DNA of 64,000 bases from Sipunculus nudus (Eukaryota > Annelida > Sipuncula > Golfingiida > Sipunculidae): NCBI GenBank assembly GCA_026874595.1, contig CM049313.1, forward strand, positions 70,798,659 to 70,862,658, read 5' to 3'. Below the pieces are notes generated by a model. It was given only the letters and a program-made list of their open reading frames with translations. It made no database searches and was not told the origin of the DNA. This document shows positions 1 through 10,595 of the stretch, one piece after another (positions within the stretch are counted from its first letter, which is position 1; every line of letters starts with the position of its first letter). A program made the translations under genes and the position numbers.

Positions 1-3000
1 CAATTGGTAATTGGCTGGCAAATTGACTGAAGATCAAGCGATATATGTGGTTGTGACCTTCAGTAGCAGGTCATTAGAGCTTGAGCACTGCTAAAATGTA
101 GGGTCATAAGCCTCCCTCCTTAAGAGATTTAAAACACAGTATGGACTGGATTAAAAATTTCTTCCTTTAACATGAAATATGTTTAAGAGTAACTGAAGAG
201 GGAGAGAACTATATATATTATAAATCCAGTAATTATGTGGATTCAATTTATACAACTGTCACTTACATTCAAATTTCTTTAAGCAAATCAGGACAAAATT
301 ACCCGGTTAGATCAGTTTTCAATCATTTTCTCACAAAAAGAATTTCAGTCAACAACTTCATCTTCAGAGGAATATTTCTCCTACACCATTAGGAATAAAG
401 CTGTCCAAATTTGCCCATAACCTTGAAAACATGTAAAAAAATGTTCTTTTTTATTTCTTGCTTCATAATGCAGTTACAGACCATTTTTGGTTAACTATAA
501 ATCATTGGTTAATTTTTTATATTTACAGTCATAAAACTACTGCAGATATTTGTATGCCTTTTCAGAAAATGCTATTGCTGATTGCATACTTATTGTCAGA
601 GGCAAGATATATCACACTGAAAAATGAAAATTTTGCTATACAATTTAAAACCTTCAGACCCACAAGAAAATCTTTATTAATAAGGGATTGATCAAATAGC
701 GGATATTCTGGGGATTCTAAATATATCTTATTGGGGCTAAAATTCATGGTAATACATGTATGTATTTTAAAGCTTAATTGAACAAAGGTAGTTTGACGAT
801 CAACACCTTAATGAAAAAAGATAATAATAATAACTTATTCTTATATTCAGCCTTATGATTTTTTTTTTCTGAATAGGTTTCTTCGGTTGCTAATTTGTAG
901 TCTCTTACATAGAAACACGGTGGCGCTCCGGTATCCCTGGCGGCGAATCTGTGGAAGTAGATAGTTAATAAGAGAGTTCGTGACCCTTGAGATTACTTTT
1001 TTTTATATAGATTGAAAAATATTTGTATAAAGATTAAGGTAAAGGAAAATGGTATATTTAAAATTATTTCTGTGTTAAACTATGACAATGGTAACATATG
1101 ACTATACATAATATTTCACAAATTATCGAAATTTTGTTGTAATATATAAAAAAACAGCTTTAAGGGCATAATTACAGAAATAAATGTGTACATGCAGGAG
1201 TTGTTCACTGGATCTATATCAGTATCTCTTTATGATAACCGAGGCCATGGTATTAGGCTATCTGTCAAGCTCGGATATTCTTGAATTATTAGAGAAAATA
1301 GAATATAAAAAGCATTTTAAGTCCCAACTGATGTGCAGCTGAGGAGACGAATATCCTAGCAATAGTAAGGACCTATCATTACTACCCCCGCATAGTGTAT
1401 TTTAATATTTGCTTGAAATAAAACGGAAATCTATGACAAACTATTGGCATATGCAGACAAGTCATTTCGTAGACAGGGCGTCGACCTGCGAAACTCGGCA
1501 GCATATAGTGATTTTTGTCGTTGTAATATATCAAATGCCAGGTATTTATATAAAGACGTTTCCGGAAGTATATAAAAAATGACGTTACAGAAAAAATGAA
1601 CACTTGAGTAAGGGTCTTGAGTTCGTCCTGGATAATGTACCAATATAATCTATGGCCCCTCTCTCCTTCGTCTTACCGAAGGAAGCTGCTCCTAAAAAGC
1701 AGAGACGTTCCGCGGTCAATGTCCTTTTGGGAGAGATTTTATTCCAGTAGATCCTGCTCTGAAAGTAAATTAAAGTATGGTTTGTGTCTAATAAGTGAAT
1801 AATAAATGCACTTTAAATGGGTTTCAGTTTTAATTCATCCAAATTTGCATTTAACCATGTAAATAATAAATGGCAATGGGTGTTATTCTCATTTAATAAT
1901 GTAAATAATAAATGGCAATGGATGTCATATGAAATTTAAAATGCATTTGTAATCTATATATTTGCATATTTTCAAACAATTTCTTTATTTTTATAAATAT
2001 AACTCATTTGATAAGCTCTCTGCTTTTCCAAAATATATATCTATAATGCTATTTAAAGAATACTAAATATAGCAAAACCGTTCATAATATAAACGAGAGA
2101 AATAATAGAGGTATATTATTTGATTGCATTTGGATTGGGCTTAAAGGCTACTCTCTAGTTCAATTAGGAATCACTTGTACCATAATGTGCATTATATTTC
2201 ATTTTATGTTGTCTATATAATCTAGTAAACCAAGTATCTGAAATACTGGTCTACGTGAAACATCCTACCCGTTAATATGGATCCGGGTGTTGCATCTGAT
2301 TAGCCGCTTTGTTCGGATATGTCGCCGTTTCGATCTGCTATTTCATCATTTTCAAGTGCATTAGAATGCGGTTAGATCAAGATCTCGGGATTACTATGAC
2401 GTGTGAAATGACGTGTTTTGTTGTGTCTGAGATAAACATCCGCTGGCCATGTAAGACACGACACCATTTGTTGAGCAACTTGAATTTTTGCGCTCTGGAT
2501 GCAAATTTAATATCAATGGTAGGCTCATGATTTTCTCACACACCTTTAGTGTTTTGCGAGTGATTTGCTCCAGAGGGTATGCCTTTAATAAAGTCGAATA
2601 ATTGACCTTAAATGATATCACGCTTTTATATTTTTATATGTATTACGTGTTGCTATTCTTTGTTCGTGACTCGGACCTAAGTATTCTTCAGGCATTACTA
2701 TTTGTATTAAAGTGTTACATGCAGGGAGTACATGTATAACATTTCGAAAAACATATACAGCTGTCGGTACCCCCTCCCAGGAATATATTTAGGAATTCAT
2801 ATCCTTATGGGATGGGCTGAGTTTTTATCCTTATGGTAAGACTGAGCTTTTAAATAAACAAAAGGAACAGAAAAATAAAACCATCATATACATCTACCAG
2901 AAAGGCTACTTACAATTTATTAAGGCTCATAAAATATTACCAAAGGGAACATATAGAACAACAATAATAAAGACATTCACTTGTAAAAAGTACATCAGTT

Positions 3001-3300
3001 AAACCAAAGTCACAGAACAACACATTGACTATGTTTCAAAATGTCACGTATGCAAATTTCAACATATATATGCAACATAACACTGATATTTTTCTTTAAA
3101 ATGGAAGTCAAAATACTGAGTAGAAGTACAGAAATTCTTGATTAGCAACTTTTACTTAGTTCTGTATTTAAAATGTATTAGCAGCAGTTGCAGCACCAGC
3201 AGCACCTGTAGTAGCAGGAAATGTCAGAAACGAAAACAGTTGTTTGTTTAATCGTTACTTCCGGTTATGTTTTTCCAGAACACCCTACAGGTATGATATT
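1..3300. other. AT-rich stretch without a recognisable gene
   Basis: I see only short ORFs broken by stops in all frames, poly-A/T runs and a small direct repeat near 1.85 kb. No convincing exon, RNA gene or mobile element stands out. It is probably intergenic or intronic. Confidence 0.5.
1849..1928. repeat. Two-copy direct repeat, about 40 bp each
   Basis: The string TAAATAATAAATGGCAATGG occurs twice about 42 bp apart, in similar flanks beginning ATTTAA. It is a simple local tandem duplication in AT-rich DNA. Confidence 0.7.
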
Positions 3301-3306
3301 AAAACC

Positions 3307-3531
3307 TCAGGAATACAGAAAAACACTTTTTGCGAACTTGGAATTCTTTTCAATACTTCCAGACGGACATATCATGTCCTTCTTGCACTTTGGATACTCA
3401 TCGTGGCGCTTACAGATGGCTAACATGTCTATAGGGTCAACAGTTGGTGTCAATATATCTGTCTGGACTCGAGTCATGCCTTCTGATATGAAGAGGTCTT
3501 TGCGGTCTTGGACAAGACATTCATCCAAATG
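3307..3531 (-). CDS. Candidate terminal exon or coding remnant, unrecognised protein
   Basis: Minus-strand frame open for about 75 codons, ending in TGA. Codon content looks coding, with many GAC, GAA, AAG and ATG codons and few rare triplets. The peptide is charged and has a cysteine cluster of the form C-K-R-H-x4-K-C-x4-C in its C-terminal half. An in-frame TGA lies just upstream of the open stretch and no good polypyrimidine acceptor precedes it; a weak AAG acceptor-like site lies inside. The overlapping plus-strand frame is also open for about 100 codons but reads less naturally. It could be the last exon of a minus-strand gene, a pseudogene piece or chance. I do not recognise the family. 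Confidence 0.25.
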   Translation of the reverse strand, partial: HLDECLVQDRKDLFISEGMTRVQTDILTPTVDPIDMLAICKRHDEYPKCKKDMICPSGSIEKNSKFAKSVFLYS

Positions 3532-3554
3532 ATTCAAATATCACGGCCTGGCTT

Positions 3555-4870
3555 GTCACTACCACTTTATTACCGTCACCAAAAACTGATTAACCATGAA
3601 TAATTACGAAATATTGTTTTCAGTTCATTTACTAATCTCAGTATTCATAAATTCACTAAAACTGCAAGATTGTATGCATCTCACTCCTTACGAAAAATAT
3701 AAAGTGTTCTTCCCCTTAAAAAGCTAACACTTCATATTGCCGCGAAGTGCAAGGTCTTGACTTTTGTTCAACTGTAAAACGTGTCATATATTGAAAACTG
3801 TCTCAAACACCGACCTTGAGCTCATGGTTCTCTTCAGATGAATGTCGAAACCGACCTGATCCCTGATCCCTATCCCGGACATAGCGCTTTCTCTACACTC
3901 TTTGGGTGGTTCATTTATAGGCTCTAAATGTGGAACTTATCACGAGCATCTTTTTTTAACCTATCGCTTTGTTTTCTTTAGCTTTTCATCTCAATCTCTA
4001 TAATTCTTCATTATGGATGTCCATCTAGGCATAAACCTCTTTGGGGGATGTGCGCTTAGTGTTTACAACTTTCTACGAAGATATCTATTAGTGTTAGGAT
4101 TTGGTTTTAAAATCATAATTTGATTGAAAAAATAAAAACGACCAATGATCAATCATTGATCGATTATTGATCGATTATTTTATGCACTTACTTTATTTCC
4201 TTGAAATCTGCTGTATACTAGTACCTGAAATGTTCACCCCAGTAAGTAGTCTTGAATGTACATCGGTATTCAGTCCACCCGCATCCAAGATGGTCTTGCT
4301 GACGGATGATTGTTGGGCGTGCAAAATTCCGTTTTGATGCTGTTCGTTACTTTGTGTTCGTATATCTCTGACAGGGTTAGATGCTTTGCATGTGCTTATT
4401 AATCGTGTTTAATCAATTATGCAAAAATGCAATCGATTCTATCGATTTTGAAAGAAAACGAACAATCATCGATTTCATCGATTAATCGGCACACCCCTTA
4501 TATCCATACGCAGCCCTTGACGTAATCATACGGCCATGTGTTTGTCATACACTGGGACTTGCACACCTTAAGACTTCTATATAGGGCTTGTCAAACAACC
4601 GTATTTGTGTCCCAATTGGTCTGTCTCGGACTGACATAAACACATTGGTGTCTAATGCATTTTAGATCTACGGTGAATATTTTAAAAAGGATATTCGCAA
4701 TTTATTTGATTGAAGGATTGGATTTTAAAGTAACAATATATCTGTATAATTGGGTAATAGATTAATAGTGTATTTATATAACAATATAGGATAATATAAT
4801 AATAAAATTATTATTTAAGCGCTTATAAAACAATTTAATCAAGCTTTCAGCTTAGATAAAACAGTTTTTT
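3555..4870. repeat. Segmental duplication, copy 1 (interrupted by an insertion)
   Basis: This block is colinear with 5450-6480 in the same orientation. Shared landmarks in order: a TTCCCCTT run, TTGTTCAACTG, GAACACTGTCT/GAAAACTGTCT, an ACCTTGAGC/GCCTTGAGC box, a CATCTTCTTT/CATCTTTTTT stretch, AGACTTCTATA, GGTGTCTAAT/GGTATCTAAT, GGATATTC, and GCTTATAAAACAATTT/GCATTTATAAAACAATTT. Identity is moderate, so the duplication is old. Copy 1 holds a 411-bp insertion (4089-4499) that copy 2 lacks. Boundaries are approximate. Confidence 0.75.
4089..4499. mobile_element. hAT-like non-autonomous insertion with 8-bp target duplication
   Basis: The segment is absent from the paralogous block, where the matching site near 6075-6084 is uninterrupted. 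It is flanked by ATATCTAT (4081-4088) and ATATCCAT (4500-4507), a 7/8 match and the duplication length typical of hAT transposons. The right end reads GCACACCCCTT, which on the other strand is AAGGGGTGTGC, resembling hAT ends. The left end (TAGTGTTAGG) matches it poorly, so the inverted repeats are degenerate. The interior is rich in ATCGAT and TGATCGATTA motifs. No transposase frame is visible. Confidence 0.55.
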
Positions 4871-5449
4871 CTTTAATAAAACCGAGCCGTCTACGACTGA
4901 AGTGAAGTCTCGGACAGGTGTATAATATAAACCATTATAATTATTAAATACCATTGGCAGCTTCAGATCAAAAACTTCCATTCACTGAACAAATTTTACT
5001 TATATATAAATTCTACCAGGAAATCGCCGGACGTAGATAAGAACTTCTGCTGACGGTCTCTACATCTTTCTGGGGGCAAGTCACCACAGCACGTACTATA
5101 TTGATGACCTTACAAATATCCAACTGTTCCTCATTATGTACTTTACCTACAATCCTTTAGCTGTTCAAGTTTGACTCGTTAATTTGTCCAACTGTCACAG
5201 CAGCAGGAGTGGAACCTGCTGATAATACACTTATCGTCCAGTTTAATCTTCACTTGCCGTTTTTATGCCAGGAAGCCCCAAACGTATGATATTATAGCGA
5301 AAGTCATTAGGGGCGTATTGTGTAAAAGCTTGGAATTATCTTTAACATCATAAGCTACGTCCGTCAGATGTATGATAATTACCCCAAGCCTATAGTGCTA
5401 GGCCATCATAGCGACAGCGCTCAAAACCTTTTCAACATTATGGTTTAAT

Positions 5450-5872
5450 TTTCACCATCACCTTTATTTCGCCTCTATAAACTGATCAACTATTGATATT
5501 CACGATATTTTATATCAGCATTGTTAAACTTACGCAGTATGTATAAATAAGAACTGTTACACTGTTTGTACATGTATTTCCATCCTAACGAAGATGTAGA
5601 GCGTTGTTCCCCTTGAAAAGTAAGTCTTTCCTCCCATTTGCCTTGAAGCTCAAGGCCTTGTGATAAATTGTTCAACTGAAAGATTTGATATAAATTGAAC
5701 ACTGTCTGAAAGACTGGCCTTGAGCGCTTGGCTTTTTTTAAGGGGGGGCATTATGAAACCAGCCTCTGATCATCATTAAGGCGTACATAGCATCTTCTTT
5801 GATCATTTCTGTGAGCCGCGTTCTTGCACCCATAATAATGTCTGCAGAGATTCTTTAGTAGGATCTAAGAGA

Positions 5873-5939
<67 letters not shown>

Positions 5940-6480
5940 AGCATAGTATACTTTTTATCATATCGCTTTTTTTATAAGCGTTACTTCTTATGCTCTAAAT
6001 ATTTCTTCTTTATGGCTGACCATCTGGGTGAAACCTTCTTTGGACCTCATACACTTTTGTACTTCCTTCTATAAATATCTCCATAGACTGCTCTTCACGT
6101 GAACCTAGCCACTTTGAGGGCAGTTGATTAGTGATCAGCATACACAGCGACCTGAACACTTTCAGACTTCTATAGAGCTTTTCTAATTGTCCTTGTGTCA
6201 AGTTTCACTGAATAATATCTTGAATTATTTAGAAATAAACACATATCGGTATCTAATATATTGCACGGTACGGTAAATATTGCACAAGAGGATATTCATT
6301 TATTTCAGGAAATGATTGGATAATAAATAAATATGTTTACAACACTATATGATAATATTATAATAAAATGTCTAATATTGTATTTTTTTTAAAGGGGAAC
6401 ATTCGCTACATATTTCATGGAATATATGAGCATTTATAAAACAATTTTGTGCTAACAGCTTTGCAAAACAGCATTTATAT
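5450..6480. repeat. Segmental duplication, copy 2
   Basis: Direct counterpart of 3555-4870. It retains the pre-insertion site of the hAT-like element but contains an (AT)31 tract that copy 1 lacks. Two minus-strand frames of about 60-70 codons are open here (5490-5702 and 6010-6201) but are not preserved in copy 1, so the block is more likely non-coding. Confidence 0.75.
5875..5936. repeat. (AT)31 microsatellite
   Basis: Uninterrupted AT dinucleotide tract of 62 bp inside duplication copy 2. Confidence 0.97.
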
Positions 6481-6489
6481 AATAACGCA

Positions 6490-7880
6490 AAGCTGTACAC
6501 ACGCATACCGAAAACCAGACATCGTCTGTTATTTCAATATTTCATGTTAAATCATTAAAAAATAATTTACAGCTATTTACAACAACATTTACAGAACAAT
6601 ACACAATCCTGGCCACTGAATCAACTATGTACAACATAATTTACAGATCCAAAATACAAAATCCTCTCTGTATCATATATTTAAATTGATACCGCCGATT
6701 TGTACAAATAATACACATGTACAAATAATATAATTGACAAATAAAAGAAATACTGTTTTAAATATATTTTAGGTAAGCCAGGTTTAGGTTGAGGGATTCT
6801 TGTGTCATATGTATTTAAAGGTCACCGAGTGTGTGTTTTTAGGCGGCTACATTATATCGATTTTGTTCCTTTGAATCCATTGTTGCATAATGTTATTCCC
6901 TCGGTCACGCTACGTGTTTAACCATTAGTCACCCGCACACGTATACTGTAGTGTCAAGCTTACACATGTCTCAATGTTGACTATTTTATACGTACAGATA
7001 ATAATTAATGTAAGACGCGTCCATTTCAAACTTTAATCTTTGTGATATTCCTAAGACATTCGATCGACTAACAGGTCTGTCACTTTTTAAAGCGATTCGG
7101 ACAACTGATCTAGCATAGTCTCACAGTTTGAATCTGAGCGAATTTGCAAAGTAATTTTTCTGCCAGCCCCTGTAGTAGTTTGGTTTTGGTATTGAACACA
7201 CAGGAAATACAAAGAGACTGTGTGGACAATCGCCATAAAGAATACTTGCCATAACAAATGTTACATCTAAAATATTTGAAAAAAAAACTTGCGCCAAAAA
7301 TATCAAAACCATCGCCATGATACAGAATTCTATATTTCTGGTTTATGACTAATGAGAAAAAGTTAACAAAAAACATGACATAGACACCATGTTGTTATGA
7401 GACATAAATAGATACCAGATGGTTTCAAAAATACATACAGTAGCATCATATTTTCTATTGATCGGGCTGACAATACACGAACGCTCGTTGGTCAAAACGA
7501 ACAAATTGCACATAAGTGCTGAATAAAACATGTTCCGCCTTGTCTCTCGCCATCAATACGTGCTTTAATTGTTGTTCTGACTGTAGTTCCTAAGTGCAGT
7601 CACCAGCCCGAAACAGTATTAAATGTTTGTCGTAAAATATATATGACTTCTGCACGGGAACGGCTTATTTGGAACTTCTGTTAACAGTTAGTAGTGAAAC
7701 TGCAAAGCCTGACTCTAACAACCCTGACAAGGCCAAACAAGGTAGATATCGTCATGGCATATGTGGTTATGACTGCAAATGAAACGGAAGTGGACCGTTG
7801 GGGATAACATTACGACATCTGTTATGACTAATTCATAAACGACATTGAATTGTTACGATAAGCCCGTAAAGGACATTTAT
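6490..7880. other. Gene-free stretch
   Basis: AT-rich DNA with scattered short ORFs. I see no splice-site-bounded exon and no repeat family shared with the rest of the window. Confidence 0.45.
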
Positions 7881-7885
7881 TGAGA

Positions 7886-8077
7886 ATGTTAAGACGTTCA
7901 GCTTTGTCCATTGAGGAGTCCCTGGTTCAGCCCTGTACCAGCAGGACGCAGGAAGACATTGGCTGTGGATTAAGATCCAGCACTGATAACGACCGACTGG
8001 TGGACGAGACAGCCATGAGTGAAGGAGATCTGTCCATCGGAACATACGTGCCCTCTGATGCAGAGGTCAGCGGAGAG
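7886..8077 (+). CDS. Candidate first coding exon (plus strand), unrecognised
   Basis: ATG at 7886 with A at -3 opens a frame of 64 codons up to a GAG|GTCAGG donor-like site at 8077/8078. A second GAG|GTCAGC site lies 12 nt earlier, at 8065/8066. Both leave phase 0. An in-frame TAA (7859-7861) lies just upstream, which fits a first exon. The stretch is clearly richer in G+C than its flanks. The peptide is soluble-looking, rich in Ser, Asp, Glu and Thr, and starts MLRRSALSIEESLV. After the donor the sequence becomes AT- and T-rich like an intron. I do not recognise the protein, the donors are only moderate, and the next exon is not visible. Confidence 0.4.
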
Positions 8078-8463
8078 GTCAGGCTTGATTTACATACATC
8101 CTTTTACCCAACTTTTTTTTATAAGTTGTGCCTGCTAGAACATTACATGCATACAAAAATGGTGGCATTAGCTCTTGAAAAAACTTTTAATCTGCTTCAT
8201 TAAAATGACGAAGTTCTTTCGAAAGTAAACAGCTTTTTGGAAACGGATGATTGGCGTCCCAAAGCCTTCCAAGAATTTTTTCGAAACATTTTGAATGATT
8301 AAGCGCGTGTTAATAAATACTTTAAAATATGCATATCCGTAGAACTCAAGCAAACTTTGCCGTAAACACTTAAAGATATAAGCCCATTCAAGAATATATC
8401 GGAAGATATAATGTAAGACAATACGAAATTTTATTTTCATCTGAACACTGCACCGAGTGTTTG

Positions 8464-8522
8464 TTAGGACGGTGGAACGTTATGTTTAAGCCTTTGTGGT
8501 CGATCTTTTCTACACCTTCTAA
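8464..8522 (-). CDS. Candidate terminal coding exon (minus strand)
   Basis: An excellent acceptor (eleven T then ACAG) precedes this segment on the minus strand. Joined to the exon at 8778-8943 (phase 1), the frame reads 19 further residues, rich in Arg and Lys and beginning VRRCRKDRPQ, and stops at TAA (8464-8466). An AATAAA hexamer lies about 30 nt downstream, near 8432. Read in phase 0 instead, the same segment stays open for 44 codons to a TGA, so the phase depends on the partner exon. The intron (8523-8777, 255 nt) begins GTATGT and ends ACAG. Confidence 0.35.
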
Positions 8523-8777
8523 CTGTAAAAAAAAAAACAGGTTAATAAACTCTTTCTCCGAAGTAAGCAAGTGAAACCAATTTTTTTCAATGTAATGTAT
8601 CTCAAGCATTTTCTCAGCTGTGGCGTGTTAGTTAGTTATCCCTTTGATGTATGTTTTTCACCAAGAAGATTAGATGGTATAATTGAGGTCACATTAGAGC
8701 TCCCATAAATAATGGAATCTCGCTACACCTGTGCTGAGTAAGATAGCATACTTTCCGATCACTTATATGAAACATAC

Positions 8778-8943
8778 CTGCCGAGGTTTTACTGCAGGGG
8801 GTGTGTTTCCTTTGGGTAATGAGTTGATTTTTCTGGCCTTTCAGGGCAGCCGTCTTCAGCACCTCTGACTGGGCAGGTTTCTTAATGTGAGGCACTTGGT
8901 CTGTTTCTATAAATCGGGTTATACTGAACCGGATTACTAATGT
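8778..8943 (-). CDS. Candidate internal coding exon (minus strand), unrecognised
   Basis: On the minus strand a CTGCTTTCAG acceptor is followed by 166 nt of open frame ending in a strong donor, CGGCAG|GTATGT. The frame encodes about 55 residues, Lys/Gln/Thr-rich in the second half (KKPAQSEVLKTAALKGQKNQ), and leaves phase 1. The G+C content is above the local mean. Together with the acceptor at 8522 this makes one complete small intron. The opposite strand carries a plus-strand exon candidate about 0.7 kb away, so at least one of the two sets may be wrong or they belong to overlapping genes. Protein family unknown. Confidence 0.4.
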
Positions 8944-9053
8944 CTGAAAGCAGGTCGCTTTACACAAGTCTCGTTTGGTTTATATGATAAAAAAAACGAG
9001 TTTGCTGTCCGAATGTGTATGTTAATCCGAAGGGGCGTCAATACAAGGGCCGC

Positions 9054-9338
9054 GAGTGTTGGTATATCCCCGTCACCTTTTAGCAAAGGGGGATGGTCAA
9101 TGTTATCCCCCCCCCGATATTAAGAGAATAATATTTATATATTGGAAGTGTTATATATATTCTTAAATCAGAATTATAGACTTTGGTTCCATTTCTGAGT
9201 TACTAAAAAATATTGTATATCTGAACCTGGTTAAGATTAACATATACTGGCAGCATGATACCTGATTTTTTAAAACTATATTGTAATATATTTGTAATGT
9301 GTCACACAGACACACACACACACATATATATATATATT

Positions 9339-9405
<67 letters not shown>

Positions 9406-9460
9406 ATATAAATCGCCTTCGAGTCATCCCCCACCCTGGAAGATACGCCACTGTTGATCC
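9054..9460 (+). mobile_element. Interspersed repeat family A, copy 1 (with internal TA tract)
   Basis: It shares colinear blocks with 32490-32853: a G-run/C-run start, the block GAGAATAATATTTATATATTGG, split here as GAGAATAATATT + TATATATTGG, then TTGTAATAT.TTT..AATGTGTCA, CAGAC, a (TA)n tract, and a tail with CGTCATCC/GAGTCATCC and ACCCTGGAAGATA/ACCATTGAAGATA. No coding sequence is visible. It looks like a MITE or another non-autonomous element in which the microsatellite is a built-in part. Confidence 0.65.
9310..9411. repeat. Compound (CA)n(TA)n microsatellite
   Basis: Short CA run passing into a long TA tract with several TTTA interruptions; part of family A copy 1. Confidence 0.95.
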
Positions 9461-9469
9461 AGTTAACTG

Positions 9470-10590
9470 TGCTGCTAAACGAGATGTTTGGCGGGAATGA
9501 TTGGGACAAATGGTAGCAGAACTGGCCTCACGAAGTTGAGAAATTTATTTTGCAGTACCACCAGGACCGGGTGCACTGCAAAACGGTATACAGTAAACTG
9601 AGTTACTGTAGACCCTCTTTCAAGCGGACTACTGTAGACTAGAATGATGCAGATAACTGGCGCGGTGTGTACAGGGTAATCTAGCTTACGAACCGAATTA
9701 TTTGCTAATGCGGATACGGTCTAAGATTTGAACTTAAGAACGTGTGACTCAGATTGGGAGGCAAACTAATAAATAGAGGATTACGGAATTCAGTGGGATT
9801 ATTTCGGAGCAATAGAACGGCAAAAGTCCATATCACCCGTCATCTGATATGCCGCTGTGACTTGAACAATTTAATTTTTCATAATATTTAAAAAAAGAGC
9901 TACGTTGTTGAAGCAATAACATTGAACCAGAACTCTTATTTATTGTCGTTAACGCACGAACGAACTAACCATCGGGCCAGCTAACAAATCAACCAAAATT
10001 ATTACTCAATAACATATACCGAATTATCGAAATTTAAATTGTTATTTATTCAGGGGAAAATTGTTTTTCCGGTGTCAGTCTGTAGTTGGCGGGCATGTTT
10101 AATCAAGAGAAAGCAGATACCGTAACACGTGTGATGCACCGACAGTGAAGCGTTGTGGGGACAGCATACGGGCTTAGGCTGCGGGTTAATATAAAGGTTA
10201 ATTGCTTCAGCGAAGTGATTTAATAAATTGCTCTCTCATGTTGTGTTTGATGGCCAGCTGATCATATTCCAATTGTTTTATACACTGTTCTGATTGCAGG
10301 CAACCACGATTTAAAAATGATTAATTAAAAGTGTATCCATCCCGCGGTTTTAATGGACGGTCATAATATCGGAATCAACTGCATAATTGTCTTGAGTTCA
10401 TTGACATTTGTACAGAGTAAGCCAGACATTACTTAAATTATACAGAAAGGATATGAGAATTACTGTTTTAAAATGGGATATCCCTTTTAAGTCAAACTTT
10501 TGTGTTACAATTTCAGATTAATCAAATCTTACGTAAATGTTAAATGTATGTACCTTTGTTCCTCCTATCGACTTCCGCGCCACAAAATGA
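9470..10590. other. Gene-free stretch
   Basis: No exon with both splice signals and coding content, and no recognisable repeat. It may be intronic or intergenic. Confidence 0.4.
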
Positions 10591-10595
10591 GAAGC

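Noticed and set aside
3221-3532. Plus-strand frame of 103 codons
   Set aside because: It is largely the antisense of a minus-strand frame with better coding character, and it has no domain or splice signals of its own.
9255-9509. Open frames encoding Tyr-Ile repeats across TA tracts (also at 22.0, 24.6, 32.7, 35.6, 41.0, 48.0 and 58.0 kb)
   Set aside because: TA dinucleotide repeats read as TAT-ATA codons on both strands. They are microsatellite artefacts.
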